A stretch of DNA of 64,000 nt from Rhodobacteraceae bacterium EhC02 (GTDB taxonomy: Bacteria; Pseudomonadota; Alphaproteobacteria; Rhodobacterales; Rhodobacteraceae). Location: NCBI GenBank assembly GCA_001650895.1, contig LXYH01000003.1, positions 21,641 through 85,640 on the forward strand, given 5' to 3'. The notes beneath the pieces are model-generated. The model saw only the letters and a list, made by a program, of their open reading frames with translations. It ran no database searches and was not told the DNA's origin. Positions within the stretch are counted from its first letter, which is position 1; each line of letters opens with the position of its first letter. Below are positions 54,848 through 63,646 of the stretch, piece after piece. The translations under genes were made by a program, and so were the position numbers.

Positions 54848-56596
54848 TCAAGCCTTTGGTATTGCGCCGAAAATGCGCATCATCTTGCGGTCAGCTTCAA
54901 GCGGCGCGCGCACCAGCATGCCATGCGCCTCCAGCGCGCGGGTCAGCCGGTCATTGCCTTCGCACACCTCTGTGAAGAAGCTGCGCAGCCCTTCTTCGCC
55001 GTCTTCCTCGTGCAGCAGGTCCAGGATGTCGCGCAGGCCAAGGACCTCTTCATCGGTCTTGCGATAGGAGCCTTGGGTCATGCGAAAGGCCAGATGGCTC
55101 TGGAACGTCTCCCAGTCGGGCGCATGGGCGTGGCCGAGGATCACGTCGGGCAGGGTCATGCGATTGCTGGCGGGATGCCCGTTCAGCAGCAGTGCATGCA
55201 GCCCGAAGCGTACACCCGGAATGCCGCAGCGCGCGATCATCTTGCCCTCGCGGTGGCTGATGAAGCCGCCACGCAGATGGCCCCCGAAATTGGGATAGAT
55301 ATCCTCGAGCACCGCCTTTTCCTGCCCGGCATGGCGCGGCGTCAGCTTGAAGCGGTCCGTCGTCCCGGCCAACAATTCCGCGGGCGGCAGATGCACCGCG
55401 GCGATATCGGCGGGCAATGCGGCCAGTGCCGGTGACAGGGGGGCGTCGGCCAGGATGAATTCATCCACATCGACATGGGCCAGGAAATCCAGATCGGTGC
55501 GGTGATAGGTCTGCGTCGCCACCCAGGCCTGTCGCAGCTGATGCGCCTTCATGCGCGGCTTTTTCTGACCGGCCCACCATGCGGCGTCGCAAATCGTCAC
55601 CTCGATGGCGGGATGGCGCGACAGAAAGGCCGCCGCCTCGGGGTGGGGATCGTCCAGATGGATGTGCAGACGGTGCGCGCCCATCTCGAGGTGATGCGCG
55701 GCGAAAGCGGCGATGCGCGGCAGTGGTGCCTTTATCAGCGACACCGTGCCCCAGCGCAGGGTTGCAGGGTCGCGCGCCACGACCTTCGCGGGCACGGGTA
55801 TGTGGGCAGATGGGGCGGCATGGCCGCGCTTGGGGCGAATCCCTTCGGCCTTCTGCGCCTTTTCGCGTTGCTGGCGCATCATCCGCAGCCGCCGGAAGAT
55901 GGTGCGGTCATCCGCGATCAGCAGGTCCAGCAGGCGTCGTGCCAGCGGGGCGATCACCGCATCGCTGCCCGCATCCTGCCAGAGCCGGCCCAGCATGTTC
56001 ACATCCAGCCCCCCCGCACCAAGCGCATAGGCGTCCATCTGCATGGCCAGCGGCGGAACCTTGCGCCTTGACCATTCGAAAGGTTGCGCGGGATCCGCGC
56101 CGGAATGGATACGCTCGGTTTCGTAAAGCTTCATCATCCCGAACATCACGCTCAGGGACTGGCCCAGACGGCGCTGCGTCTCGGTCGCGCCATGATCGCC
56201 GAAGGTGGTGGCCGCCGACACCAGCCACCGGGCATCCAGCCGTTGCATCAACCAGTCCGATTCCTCGGCCCAGAGGCGCAGGAACAGGGGGGCGGCATGG
56301 TCGGGGGCGGTGCGGCGGCGCAGATGGGCGACCAGCAGCCCATGCAGCAGCAGCAGTGCGGGCATCCCGTCGAATTCATCGCTCAGTTCGCGCAGCTTGC
56401 GGGCATAGGTGGATTTCGACCCGTCAACCTCAAGGGCGCGCCCATCGACCCGTGCCTGCTTGAGCGCGGCCAGATCGACATCCAGCGGCGGCAGGCCCTC
56501 GCCATCCTCATAGGTGAAAGGATCGCGCCGCCCCTCCATCTGGGTCAGGATGGCGGCGAAACCGCCGGGATAGGTGGGGGCACTGGCATCACTCAT
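54848..56596 (-). CDS. Two-domain glycosyltransferase family 2-like protein
   Basis: A 582-residue protein. The N-terminal 260 residues are helical, with no motif I recognise (FLRLWAEESDWLMQRLDARW and DRTIFRRLRMMRQQREK). The C-terminal 300 residues are a glycosyltransferase domain with WGTVSLIKAPLPRIAAFAAH and the DxD site FLAHVDVDEFILAD, paralogous to the gene that follows. The start at 56596 (MSDASAPTYPGG) is preferred to an ATG 15 codons upstream, though neither has a clear ribosome site. The two genes are 5 bases apart and form an operon, so they probably act on the same glycan. Confidence 0.8.
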   Translation of the reverse strand: MSDASAPTYPGGFAAILTQMEGRRDPFTYEDGEGLPPLDVDLAALKQARVDGRALEVDGSKSTYARKLRELSDEFDGMPALLLLHGLLVAHLRRRTAPDHAAPLFLRLWAEESDWLMQRLDARWLVSAATTFGDHGATETQRRLGQSLSVMFGMMKLYETERIHSGADPAQPFEWSRRKVPPLAMQMDAYALGAGGLDVNMLGRLWQDAGSDAVIAPLARRLLDLLIADDRTIFRRLRMMRQQREKAQKAEGIRPKRGHAAPSAHIPVPAKVVARDPATLRWGTVSLIKAPLPRIAAFAAHHLEMGAHRLHIHLDDPHPEAAAFLSRHPAIEVTICDAAWWAGQKKPRMKAHQLRQAWVATQTYHRTDLDFLAHVDVDEFILADAPLSPALAALPADIAAVHLPPAELLAGTTDRFKLTPRHAGQEKAVLEDIYPNFGGHLRGGFISHREGKMIARCGIPGVRFGLHALLLNGHPASNRMTLPDVILGHAHAPDWETFQSHLAFRMTQGSYRKTDEEVLGLRDILDLLHEEDGEEGLRSFFTEVCEGNDRLTRALEAHGMLVRAPLEADRKMMRIFGAIPKA

Positions 56597-56708
56597 GGGG
56601 CAGAGAATGGTCAGCCCCCGCGCGCCGCGCAAGCCCGCCAAGGGTCACGCGGCGCAGATTGTCACGCGCTGCGGCTTGGCTGCCATGCCATGCCGCCCCC
56701 CTGCGCCA

Positions 56709-58316
56709 TCAGACCATCATTTCCTTGGTCGCGGTCAGTTTCACATCCGGGTAGTCGCGTTCGATCCGGTCAATGTCCCATTGCAGCCGCGTCAGGTAGA
56801 CGATGTCGCCATCATGGTCATGCGCGATGTGCTGCTTGTTGACATTCACAAATTTTTCAACGGCTTGGCGGCTGCCGCTCACCCAGCGGGCGGATGTGAA
56901 CTGCGACTGCTCGAAGCGCACGGGCAGCCCGTATTCCAGCTCGATCCGGCTGGCCAGCACCTCGAATTGCAGGGCTCCCACGACGCCCACGATGAAGCCC
57001 GACCCGAAGGCGGGCTTGAAGACCTTGGCGGCCCCTTCCTCGGCGAATTGCATCAGCGCCTTCTCCAGGTGCTTGGCCTTCATCGGGTCGCCCGCGCGGC
57101 AGGTCTGCAGCAGTTCCGGCGCAAAGGACGGAATGCCGGTGACGCGCAGTGCCTCGCCTTCGGTCAGCGTGTCGCCGATGCGCAGCTGGCCGTGGTTCGG
57201 GATGCCGATGATGTCGCCGGCCCAGGCCTCTTCCGCCAGTTCGCGGTCCGAGGCCAGGAACATCACCGGGTTGGTGATCGTCATCGGCTTCTTGCTGCGC
57301 ACATGGGTCAGTTTCATGCCGCGAATGAAATGCCCCGAGGCCAGCCGCACGAAAGCCACCCGGTCGCGATGCTTGGGATCCATGTTCGCCTGAACCTTGA
57401 AGACAAAGCCGGACACCTTTGTTTCCTCGGGCAGGATCATGCGCGGCTCGGCGCGCTGGGGCTGCGGCTCGGGGCCCAGGGTGCCGATGCCTTCCATCAG
57501 CTCCTTCACACCGAAGGAATTGATGGCAGAGCCGAACCAGATCGGCGTCATGCTGCCGTCCTGCACCGCCTTGATGTCCAGCGCGGGCAGCAGCTCGCGC
57601 GCCATCTCGATCTCTTCGCGCAGGGTCGCCAGCAGCGCGGCGGGCACGTGATCGGCCAGGCGCGGATCGTCCAGCCCGTTGATCTCGATCGATTCCGCCA
57701 CCACGTTGCGGTCGGCGCGGTCCATCAGTTCCAGCCGGTCGCGCAGCATGTCATAGCAGCCGATGAAATCGCGCCCCGTGCCGATGGGCCAGCTGGCCGG
57801 CGTCACGTCGATGGCCAGGTTTTCCTGGATTTCGTCGATGATGTCGAATGTATCGCGGCTTTCGCGGTCCATCTTGTTGCAGAAGGTCAGGATCGGCAGA
57901 TCGCGCAGGCGGCAGACCTCGAACAGCTTGCGGGTCTGGCTTTCCACACCCTTGGCCCCGTCGATCACCATGACGGCCGCATCCACCGCCGTCAGCGTGC
58001 GATAGGTATCCTCGGAAAAGTCGCTGTGGCCGGGCGTGTCCACCAGGTTGAAGCGGAAGGTCTTGAAATCGAAGGACATCGCCGATGCCGAGACCGAGAT
58101 GCCACGGTCCTTTTCCATCTGCATGAAGTCCGATCGCGTCCGCCGCGCCTCACCCTTGGCGCGGACCTGTCCGGCCATCTGGATCGCGCCGCCGAACAGC
58201 AGGAACTTTTCGGTCAGCGTCGTCTTGCCGGCGTCGGGATGCGAGATGATCGCAAAGGTCCGGCGACGGGCGATTTCGGGCGGCAGGGCGGGGCGGTTCG
58301 AGGCGGTGTCCAACAT
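56709..58316 (-). CDS. prfC: Peptide chain release factor 3
   Basis: GTPase that releases RF1/RF2 from the ribosome after termination, 535 residues, standard length. GTP motifs are SHPDAGKTT (G1), VDTPGHSDFSEDT (G3) and FCNKMDRESRD (G4). EARRTRSDFMQMEKDRGISV precedes G3, as expected. I chose the ATG at 58316 (MLDTASNRPALPPEIARR); the frame upstream lies inside the Hint gene and is not coding. Alone or in loose linkage with the Hint gene 52 bases before it. Confidence 0.96.
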   Translation of the reverse strand: MLDTASNRPALPPEIARRRTFAIISHPDAGKTTLTEKFLLFGGAIQMAGQVRAKGEARRTRSDFMQMEKDRGISVSASAMSFDFKTFRFNLVDTPGHSDFSEDTYRTLTAVDAAVMVIDGAKGVESQTRKLFEVCRLRDLPILTFCNKMDRESRDTFDIIDEIQENLAIDVTPASWPIGTGRDFIGCYDMLRDRLELMDRADRNVVAESIEINGLDDPRLADHVPAALLATLREEIEMARELLPALDIKAVQDGSMTPIWFGSAINSFGVKELMEGIGTLGPEPQPQRAEPRMILPEETKVSGFVFKVQANMDPKHRDRVAFVRLASGHFIRGMKLTHVRSKKPMTITNPVMFLASDRELAEEAWAGDIIGIPNHGQLRIGDTLTEGEALRVTGIPSFAPELLQTCRAGDPMKAKHLEKALMQFAEEGAAKVFKPAFGSGFIVGVVGALQFEVLASRIELEYGLPVRFEQSQFTSARWVSGSRQAVEKFVNVNKQHIAHDHDGDIVYLTRLQWDIDRIERDYPDVKLTATKEMMV

Positions 58317-58368
58317 GAGCGCAGCTTTAGGCAGGCGCGCGCGCAAAGGCAAGGAAATCGGGTGCGTT

Positions 58369-59397
58369 TCAGCCCAACGAGGCGCGGCGCAGTGCCTCGG
58401 CTGCATCGGGCAGGTCCAGCATCTTCTTGGACACTTCGAAACCCTCGATCCCGCCGGAATGACCGCCCCCCAGCTTTTGCGCCAGCGCCTCGGCCAGGTC
58501 GGCGGGCAGGGCGGGCTGCGTGCGCTTGTCCAGCAGCAGGGTCTCGGCAGCGATCCCTTCGGCATAGATGATCTGGTGCCGGTCGAACAGGATCTGGAAA
58601 TAATCGATGAATCCGCCTTCCTGGGAATAGACGGTGACACCGTTGACCAGGTGGCGCGCGCGCACCAGCACCTCGGCGCGGCCCGCACCCAGGATATCGG
58701 CGCGCTGATAGATGAAAAGCCGGTGATCGGGGCTGACCAGAAGGTCATTGGCATTGTGCAGCGTGCCCGCCTTGATCACGATGGGGGCCTGTTCACCGCT
58801 GGCGCGCAGCGTTGTCTGACCGATCCAGCGGATCTCCTGGGGGCCATCGTCGCGGGTCAGGACGCGGTCGCCGGGGCGCAGGTCCTCGATCAGGCGCTGT
58901 TCGCCCGAAGCCATGGTGATATGGGTGCCGCGCGCGAAAGAAACGCAGGCGATCTCGGCCAGGCGCGTCACGACGTTCCGCGTGTCGATGGTGACCAGCG
59001 TATACCGTATCTTGGGGCGCAAGGGGACCAGGGGCAGGGCATGCACCTCGGTCATGTCGCCCGCGGCATCTACTTCGACCAGAACAAGCACCTCTGCCGT
59101 CTCGCCATCGGGGGACATGAAGGTCAGGCTGCTGTCCAGATGCACCAGCGCGCCGGGCTGTCCCGCCACCGAATCCGCGGCCACGCGAAAGCGGCCGGGG
59201 CCTTCGGGCACCAGCGACAGGCGGCGCGTGGCGGCGTTGCGCCCCAGTTCATAGGTGTCGTCATGGATCAGATCGTCGGCAAAGGACAGCGGATCGCCCA
59301 GGTTCGCGCCCGCCACGACCCGAAAGGCCGTCGCGGCCAGCACGGGCAGCGCGAAAGCGGTTTCGGAAAGGGCTGCTGGCTGATGTGTTTCCGTCAT
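58369..59397 (-). CDS. Hint (Hedgehog/intein) domain-containing protein
   Basis: A 342-residue protein, function unknown. Residues 1-145 are a beta-rich N-terminal region. A Hint_2-type domain starts at Cys151 in CVSFARGTHITMASGEQRLI, continues with EDLRPGDRVLTRDDG and reaches SPDHRLFIY (222-230), the intein-like block F region. Cys151 is the expected nucleophile, but I see no Asn/Cys splice junction at the C-end, so autoproteolysis without splicing is the likely chemistry if it is active. The chain ends with an Ala/Leu-rich stretch after SGGIEGFEVSKKMLDL. Hint proteins of this class are common in Rhodobacterales and many are secreted by type I systems, but no RTX repeats are present here. 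Confidence 0.85.
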   Translation of the reverse strand: MTETHQPAALSETAFALPVLAATAFRVVAGANLGDPLSFADDLIHDDTYELGRNAATRRLSLVPEGPGRFRVAADSVAGQPGALVHLDSSLTFMSPDGETAEVLVLVEVDAAGDMTEVHALPLVPLRPKIRYTLVTIDTRNVVTRLAEIACVSFARGTHITMASGEQRLIEDLRPGDRVLTRDDGPQEIRWIGQTTLRASGEQAPIVIKAGTLHNANDLLVSPDHRLFIYQRADILGAGRAEVLVRARHLVNGVTVYSQEGGFIDYFQILFDRHQIIYAEGIAAETLLLDKRTQPALPADLAEALAQKLGGGHSGGIEGFEVSKKMLDLPDAAEALRRASLG

Positions 59398-59645
59398 GAT
59401 CCGGGCAATCTGTTGGCTATCTACTGGTCAGTGTCGTCATACGGGTAAACGGGCCGGTGCCCGAAGCCCTCGCAACCGGCGCCTGCGCCAGTCGTTGCGG
59501 GGTCTCTGGACCATTAGGATAGGAATGTGTCACCACGCGGTCAACGTTCTGGCCTTTTGCTGGCAATCTCTTGCCGGGCAATGCTAATCAGGGCGCACAG
59601 GGTCGGCCGGATGCGGATCCGGACGGTGATCAGAAGGAGAATGAC

Positions 59646-60425
59646 ATGGATCTGGGGATCAAGGGAAAAACGGCGCTGGTCTGCGCATCGAGCAAGGGTC
59701 TTGGTCTTGGCTGCGCCCGCGCGCTGGCCGAGGCGGGCGTGAACCTGGTGATGAACGCGCGCGGCGTCGAGGCGCTTGAGGCGGCCGCCGCGGCGATCCG
59801 CACCGAATTCGGCGTCGAGGTTGCGACCGTCGCCGCCGATGTGACCACCGAGAACGGCCGCACCGCCGTGATCGAGGCCGCATCGGGAGCGGATATCCTG
59901 GTGACCAATGCGGGCGGCCCCCCGCCGGGCCTGTGGTCCGACTGGGACCGCGATGACTTCATTCGCGCGCTGGATTCCAACATGCTGACGCCGATCGCGC
60001 TGATGAAGGCGCTGATGCCCGGCATGATCGATCGCGGCTGGGGCCGGGTCGTCAACATCACCTCGCAATCGGTCAAGGCGCCGATCCCGCAGCTGGGCCT
60101 CAGCAATGCCGCCCGCACCGGGTTGACGGGCTATGTCGCGGGCACCGCGCGCCAGGTCGCGGGCAAGGGCGTCATCATCAACAACCTGCTGCCGGGCATC
60201 CATGCCACCGACCGTGCCGATGCGCTGGACGGCGGCGTGGCCAAGGCGCAGGGAATCACCCTGGACGAGGCGCGTACCCGGCGCGCGGCCACGATCCCTG
60301 CGGGCCGCTACGGGACGGCCGCGGAATTCGGCGCCGCCTGCGCCTTTCTCTGCTCGGTTCATGCGGGCTTCATCGTGGGGCAGAACATCCTGCTGGATGG
60401 TGGTGCGACGAACGCCACGATCTGA
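59646..60425 (+). CDS. SDR family oxidoreductase with substituted catalytic Tyr and Lys
   Basis: Short-chain dehydrogenase-like protein, 259 residues, with the cofactor loop ASSKGLGLGCARALAEAG and NAGGPPPG. Where normal SDRs have S-x12-Y-x3-K, this one reads NITSQSVKAPIPQLGLSNAAR, so the Tyr is Ser and the Lys is Arg. Several 3-oxoacyl-ACP-reductase-like relatives share this LSN-R form, so it is a subfamily rather than a mutation, but its chemistry is unclear. AAGGAG lies 7 bases before the ATG. No functional partner is adjacent. Confidence 0.85.
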   Translation: MDLGIKGKTALVCASSKGLGLGCARALAEAGVNLVMNARGVEALEAAAAAIRTEFGVEVATVAADVTTENGRTAVIEAASGADILVTNAGGPPPGLWSDWDRDDFIRALDSNMLTPIALMKALMPGMIDRGWGRVVNITSQSVKAPIPQLGLSNAARTGLTGYVAGTARQVAGKGVIINNLLPGIHATDRADALDGGVAKAQGITLDEARTRRAATIPAGRYGTAAEFGAACAFLCSVHAGFIVGQNILLDGGATNATI

Positions 60426-60445
60426 TCCCGCACGGGGCCGGCCGC

Positions 60446-60514
60446 TTCTTCTTGCCGCAAATATCCTCGGGGGGCGTTGAACGCAGTTCAACGGTGGGGG
60501 GCAGACAGCCCCCC
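60446..60514 (+). repeat. Dispersed intergenic repeat, copy B, with two hairpins
   Basis: TTCTTCTTGCC-GC-AAATATCC core (60446-60474), then hairpins GTTGAAC-GCA-GTTCAAC (60476-60492) and GGGGGGC-AGACA-GCCCCCC (60496-60514). It lies just after the SDR stop. Copy C lies in the opposite orientation on the far side of the next gene. Confidence 0.72.
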
Positions 60515-60604
60515 ATTTCACGGGGATGGATGCGCTGCAGGCTTGCGGCGTGGCGCGGCCCCTGCTAATGCCCTTTCCCGACTGTATTGATCGGAAATAG
60601 CCGC

Positions 60605-61720
60605 TTGCCCGAGACACCGACACAGACCGCCCCGCGCGCCGCAGCCCCCGTGCCGCGGCTCGAAATCCGGAACCTGCGCCGTCATTTCGACGGGGTGGCG
60701 GTGGTGGATGACGTGTCGCTCAGGGTCATGCCGGGGCAGGTGACCTGCCTGCTGGGACCGTCGGGCTGCGGCAAATCCACGACGCTGCGCATGATCGCCG
60801 GGGTCGAGATGCAGGATCAGGGCGAAATCTGGGTGGACGGCAAATTGATCTGCGACACCGTGTTCCGGGTACCGCCCGAACGCCGTGCCATCGGTCTGAT
60901 GTTCCAGGATTTCGCGCTGTTTCCACATCTGAGCGTGGCCGAGAACGTGGCCTTCGGGCTGAGCGGTCCGCATGACGCGCGCCGGGCCAGGGTCGAGGAG
61001 CTGCTGGGCCGCGTCGGGCTGCGCCGCTTCATCGACGCCTATCCGCATTCGCTGTCGGGGGGTGAGCAGCAGCGCGTCGCCCTGGCGCGCGCATTGGCGC
61101 CGCGTCCGCGGATCATGTTGATGGACGAGCCGTTTTCGGGCCTCGACAACCGCCTGCGCGACGATATCCGCGACCAGACTCTCGAGATCCTGAAACAGGA
61201 GGATGCCGCCGTCCTGCTGGTCACCCACGAGCCCGACGAGGCGATGCGCATGGCCGACGAGATCGCGCTGATGCGCGCGGGACGGATCGTGCAGCAAGGC
61301 GCGCCCTACAATATCTACAATGCGCCCAAAGATCGGAACGCGGTTGCATTTTTCAGCGATATCAACGTGATACGTGGCACGGTTCGCGGCGCATTGACCG
61401 ATACGCCCTTCGGCCAGTTCCTGGCCCCCGGCGTGCCGGACGGGGCCGAGGTCGAGATCGTGATCCGCCCGCAGCACATCAAGATCGACCTTGATCGCGG
61501 TGGGCGCGGGCCCAATCCCACGGTGCAGGACGGCGTCGCGGCGCGCGGCGAGGTCATGCGCGCGCGGTTCATGGGCAGCGAAAGCCTTGTCGAGATCCGC
61601 ATGGATCACGACGGCTCGATCCTCAAGGCGACGGTGCCCAATGTCTTTCTGCCCCAGCCGGGCAAACCGCTGTGGCTGATGATCCGGCGGGATCGCTGCT
61701 TTGTCTTTCCTGTGCGCTGA
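60605..61720 (+). CDS. Orphan ABC transporter ATP-binding protein, FbpC/PotA-like
   Basis: Cytoplasmic ABC ATPase of the iron(III)/polyamine/sugar importer class, 371 residues. Walker A LLGPSGCGKSTTLRMIAG, signature LSGGEQQRVALARAL, Walker B IMLMDEPFSGLD and switch His LLVTHEPDEA are intact. A C-terminal TOBE-like regulatory region (about 255-371) is present with VIRPQHIKIDLDRGG. I chose TTG at 60605 (GGAAA upstream, 8-base spacing); a TTG at 60587 would add six residues, and neither start is strong. No permease or binding protein lies adjacent, and the gene is bracketed by inverted repeat copies. Confidence 0.85.
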   Translation: MPETPTQTAPRAAAPVPRLEIRNLRRHFDGVAVVDDVSLRVMPGQVTCLLGPSGCGKSTTLRMIAGVEMQDQGEIWVDGKLICDTVFRVPPERRAIGLMFQDFALFPHLSVAENVAFGLSGPHDARRARVEELLGRVGLRRFIDAYPHSLSGGEQQRVALARALAPRPRIMLMDEPFSGLDNRLRDDIRDQTLEILKQEDAAVLLVTHEPDEAMRMADEIALMRAGRIVQQGAPYNIYNAPKDRNAVAFFSDINVIRGTVRGALTDTPFGQFLAPGVPDGAEVEIVIRPQHIKIDLDRGGRGPNPTVQDGVAARGEVMRARFMGSESLVEIRMDHDGSILKATVPNVFLPQPGKPLWLMIRRDRCFVFPVR

Positions 61721-61738
61721 TCCGGCCTGATTGCGCCT

Positions 61739-61786
61739 GGAGGCAAGGGCGGATGCCTCCGGCGGGGATATTTGGGGCAAGAAGAA
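61739..61786 (-). repeat. Dispersed intergenic repeat, copy C (inverted), with hairpin
   Basis: On the minus strand the core TTCTTCTTGCC-CC-AAATATCC occupies 61761-61786, followed by the hairpin GGAGGCA-N8-TGCCTCC (61739-61760). It starts 18 bases past the ABC ATPase stop. The rest of the 237-base gap before tatA shows no confident promoter or gene. Confidence 0.72.
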
Positions 61787-61957
61787 TCCGGGCGGCGCGG
61801 AATAGGCGGAACATGGCCCGCGTTATGATGGTAGGGGGACAAAAACCCTGCGAGAGCGCCGCTTTGGTCCTTCCAACCGGCGCGGTTCGTCATTAGATGT
61901 GTACGGTGATGGTTCCGGCGGCGCAGGCTGGATGGGGCCAAGCTAGGGAGAAATGCT

Positions 61958-62173
61958 ATGCTGAACAATATCGGACTTCCGGGTCTTCTGCTGATCGCGG
62001 TGGTCGTGCTGGTGCTTTTCGGGCGCGGCAAGATCAGCTCGCTCATGGGCGAGGTCGGCAAGGGGATCACCGCCTTCAAGAAGGGCGTGAGCGACGGTTC
62101 CAAGGAACTGGAGGATGGCACGGGCGAGGCTGCGCGCGACGTCACCCCCGAGAAAGAGAAAGACAAGGTCTGA
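61958..62173 (+). CDS. tatA: Sec-independent protein translocase subunit TatA
   Basis: Pore-forming subunit of the Tat export system, 71 residues. One N-terminal membrane helix ([16 protein letters not shown]) is followed by the FGRGKISSL hinge, an amphipathic helix and a charged tail. GGGAGAAA precedes the start. It opens the tatABC operon, 3 bases before tatB. Confidence 0.96.
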   Translation: MLNNIGLPGLLLIAVVVLVLFGRGKISSLMGEVGKGITAFKKGVSDGSKELEDGTGEAARDVTPEKEKDKV

Positions 62174-62176
62174 TCC

Positions 62177-62728
62177 ATGTTCGACCTTGGCTGGACCGAG
62201 CTTCTGCTCATTGGCATCGTCGCGTTGATCGTGGTGGGGCCGAAAGACCTGCCGGTGCTGTTCCGCAATGTGGGGCGCTTCGTCGGCAAGGCGCGGGGCA
62301 TGGCGCGGGAATTCAGCCGGGCGATGGAGGATGCGGCCGATGAGACCGGCGTGCGGGATGTCGCCAAGAGCCTCAAGACCGTGGCCGACCCCAAGAAGAT
62401 GGGGCTGGACAAGATCCGTGAGGCGACCGACGAGCTGAAATCCTGGAAGCCCGGATCGGATACCGCCAAACTGGCGGCCGAGCGCGCCGAGGCCGCGGCG
62501 AAGCTGCGCGAGCAGACCAGCGCCCGCACCGCGTCGGCCAAGGCCGAGGCCGCAGGCAAGGCCGCCGAGGCCGCACAGGCGGCATCCGAGGCGTCCAAAC
62601 CGGCTGCGGCGAAAGCCGCAAGCCCCGCGAAAGCCGCAAGCGCCAAGCCGAAGGCCGCAACTGCGGCGAAACCGGCCGCGAAACCCCGGAGCAAGGCAAA
62701 AGCAGCCGATCCGACGTCTCAAGAGTAG
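62177..62728 (+). CDS. tatB: Sec-independent protein translocase subunit TatB
   Basis: Receptor subunit of the Tat system, 183 residues. The membrane helix [20 protein letters not shown] has the Glu and GPKDLP hinge of TatB. A long amphipathic region follows, then an Ala/Lys-rich tail (about 95-183) built from short repeats such as KPAAKA, longer than in E. coli TatB. Low-complexity tails of this sort are common in alphaproteobacterial TatB. Three bases before tatC. Confidence 0.95.
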   Translation: MFDLGWTELLLIGIVALIVVGPKDLPVLFRNVGRFVGKARGMAREFSRAMEDAADETGVRDVAKSLKTVADPKKMGLDKIREATDELKSWKPGSDTAKLAAERAEAAAKLREQTSARTASAKAEAAGKAAEAAQAASEASKPAAAKAASPAKAASAKPKAATAAKPAAKPRSKAKAADPTSQE

Positions 62729-62731
62729 ATC

Positions 62732-63646
62732 ATGACCAATCAAGACGAGATCGAAGACAGCAGCGCGCCGCTGATCGAGCATCTGGCGGAATTGCGCACG
62801 CGCCTGATCCACTCGGCCGTGGCCTTCATGATCGCGATGGTCATCTGCTTCACGGTCTGGAACCCGATCTTCAACTTCCTGACCCATCCCTTGTGTTCGG
62901 CCATGGCCGAACGCGGACATGCGGATTGCGGCCTGATCCTGATCCGGCTGCAGGAAGGTTTCTTTGTCGCGGTGTCGATCTCGCTTCTGGGGGGGCTGAT
63001 GCTGTCCTTCCCCTATATCGCCTACCAGATGTGGCGTTTCGTGGCGCCCGGCCTTTACAAGTCCGAAAAAGGGGCGTTCCTGCCCTTCCTTCTGGCGTCG
63101 CCCTTCATGTTCTTCCTTGGTGCGGCCTTTGCCTTCTACGTGGTCACGCCGCTGGCCTTCGATTTCTTCCTGGGTTTCCAGCAGCCCGGCTCCATCCTGG
63201 GGGATGAGGCGCCGGCGGGTAACGCGGTGGCGGGGATCGCCTTCCAGGGCTCGGCCCAGGAATACCTGAGCCTGACCATCAAGTTCATCGTGGCCTTCGG
63301 GCTTTGCTTCCAGTTGCCGGTGCTGCTGACGCTGATGGGCAAGGCCGGTCTGGTCAGTTCCGAAGGTCTTGGCAATGTGCGCAAATATGCCGTTGTCGCC
63401 ATCCTGATCCTTGCGGCACTGGTCACGCCGCCCGATGTGATTACCCAGATCATCCTGTTCGTCGTGGTCTACGGTCTTTACGAGATTTCCATTTTCCTGG
63501 TCCGCCGTGTCGAAACCCAGCGCGAAGAGAAGCTGCGCGCCGAAGGGTATTATGACGACGAGGAAGAGGCGTTCGACGATCCCCTGATGCGCGAATTCGA
63601 CGAGGATCTGGCGCGCGACGCAGAGGCCGAGGACAAGAGCAAGTGA
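62732..63646 (+). CDS. tatC: Sec-independent protein translocase subunit TatC
   Basis: Six-helix receptor that binds twin-arginine signal peptides, 304 residues. N-terminal [12 protein letters not shown] carries the conserved signal-binding residues; [17 protein letters not shown] and [18 protein letters not shown] are family motifs. An insertion around residues 155-175 ([18 protein letters not shown]) and a long acidic C-terminal tail ([20 protein letters not shown]) are typical of Rhodobacteraceae TatC. Its stop overlaps the next gene by 4 bases (GTGA). Confidence 0.96.
   Translation: MTNQDEIEDSSAPLIEHLAELRTRLIHSAVAFMIAMVICFTVWNPIFNFLTHPLCSAMAERGHADCGLILIRLQEGFFVAVSISLLGGLMLSFPYIAYQMWRFVAPGLYKSEKGAFLPFLLASPFMFFLGAAFAFYVVTPLAFDFFLGFQQPGSILGDEAPAGNAVAGIAFQGSAQEYLSLTIKFIVAFGLCFQLPVLLTLMGKAGLVSSEGLGNVRKYAVVAILILAALVTPPDVITQIILFVVVYGLYEISIFLVRRVETQREEKLRAEGYYDDEEEAFDDPLMREFDEDLARDAEAEDKSK

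Noticed and set aside
61800..61957. Promoter for tatABC (TATGAT at 61824 or TTAGAT at 61893).
   Set aside because: Neither has a -35 box at proper spacing; left unassigned.
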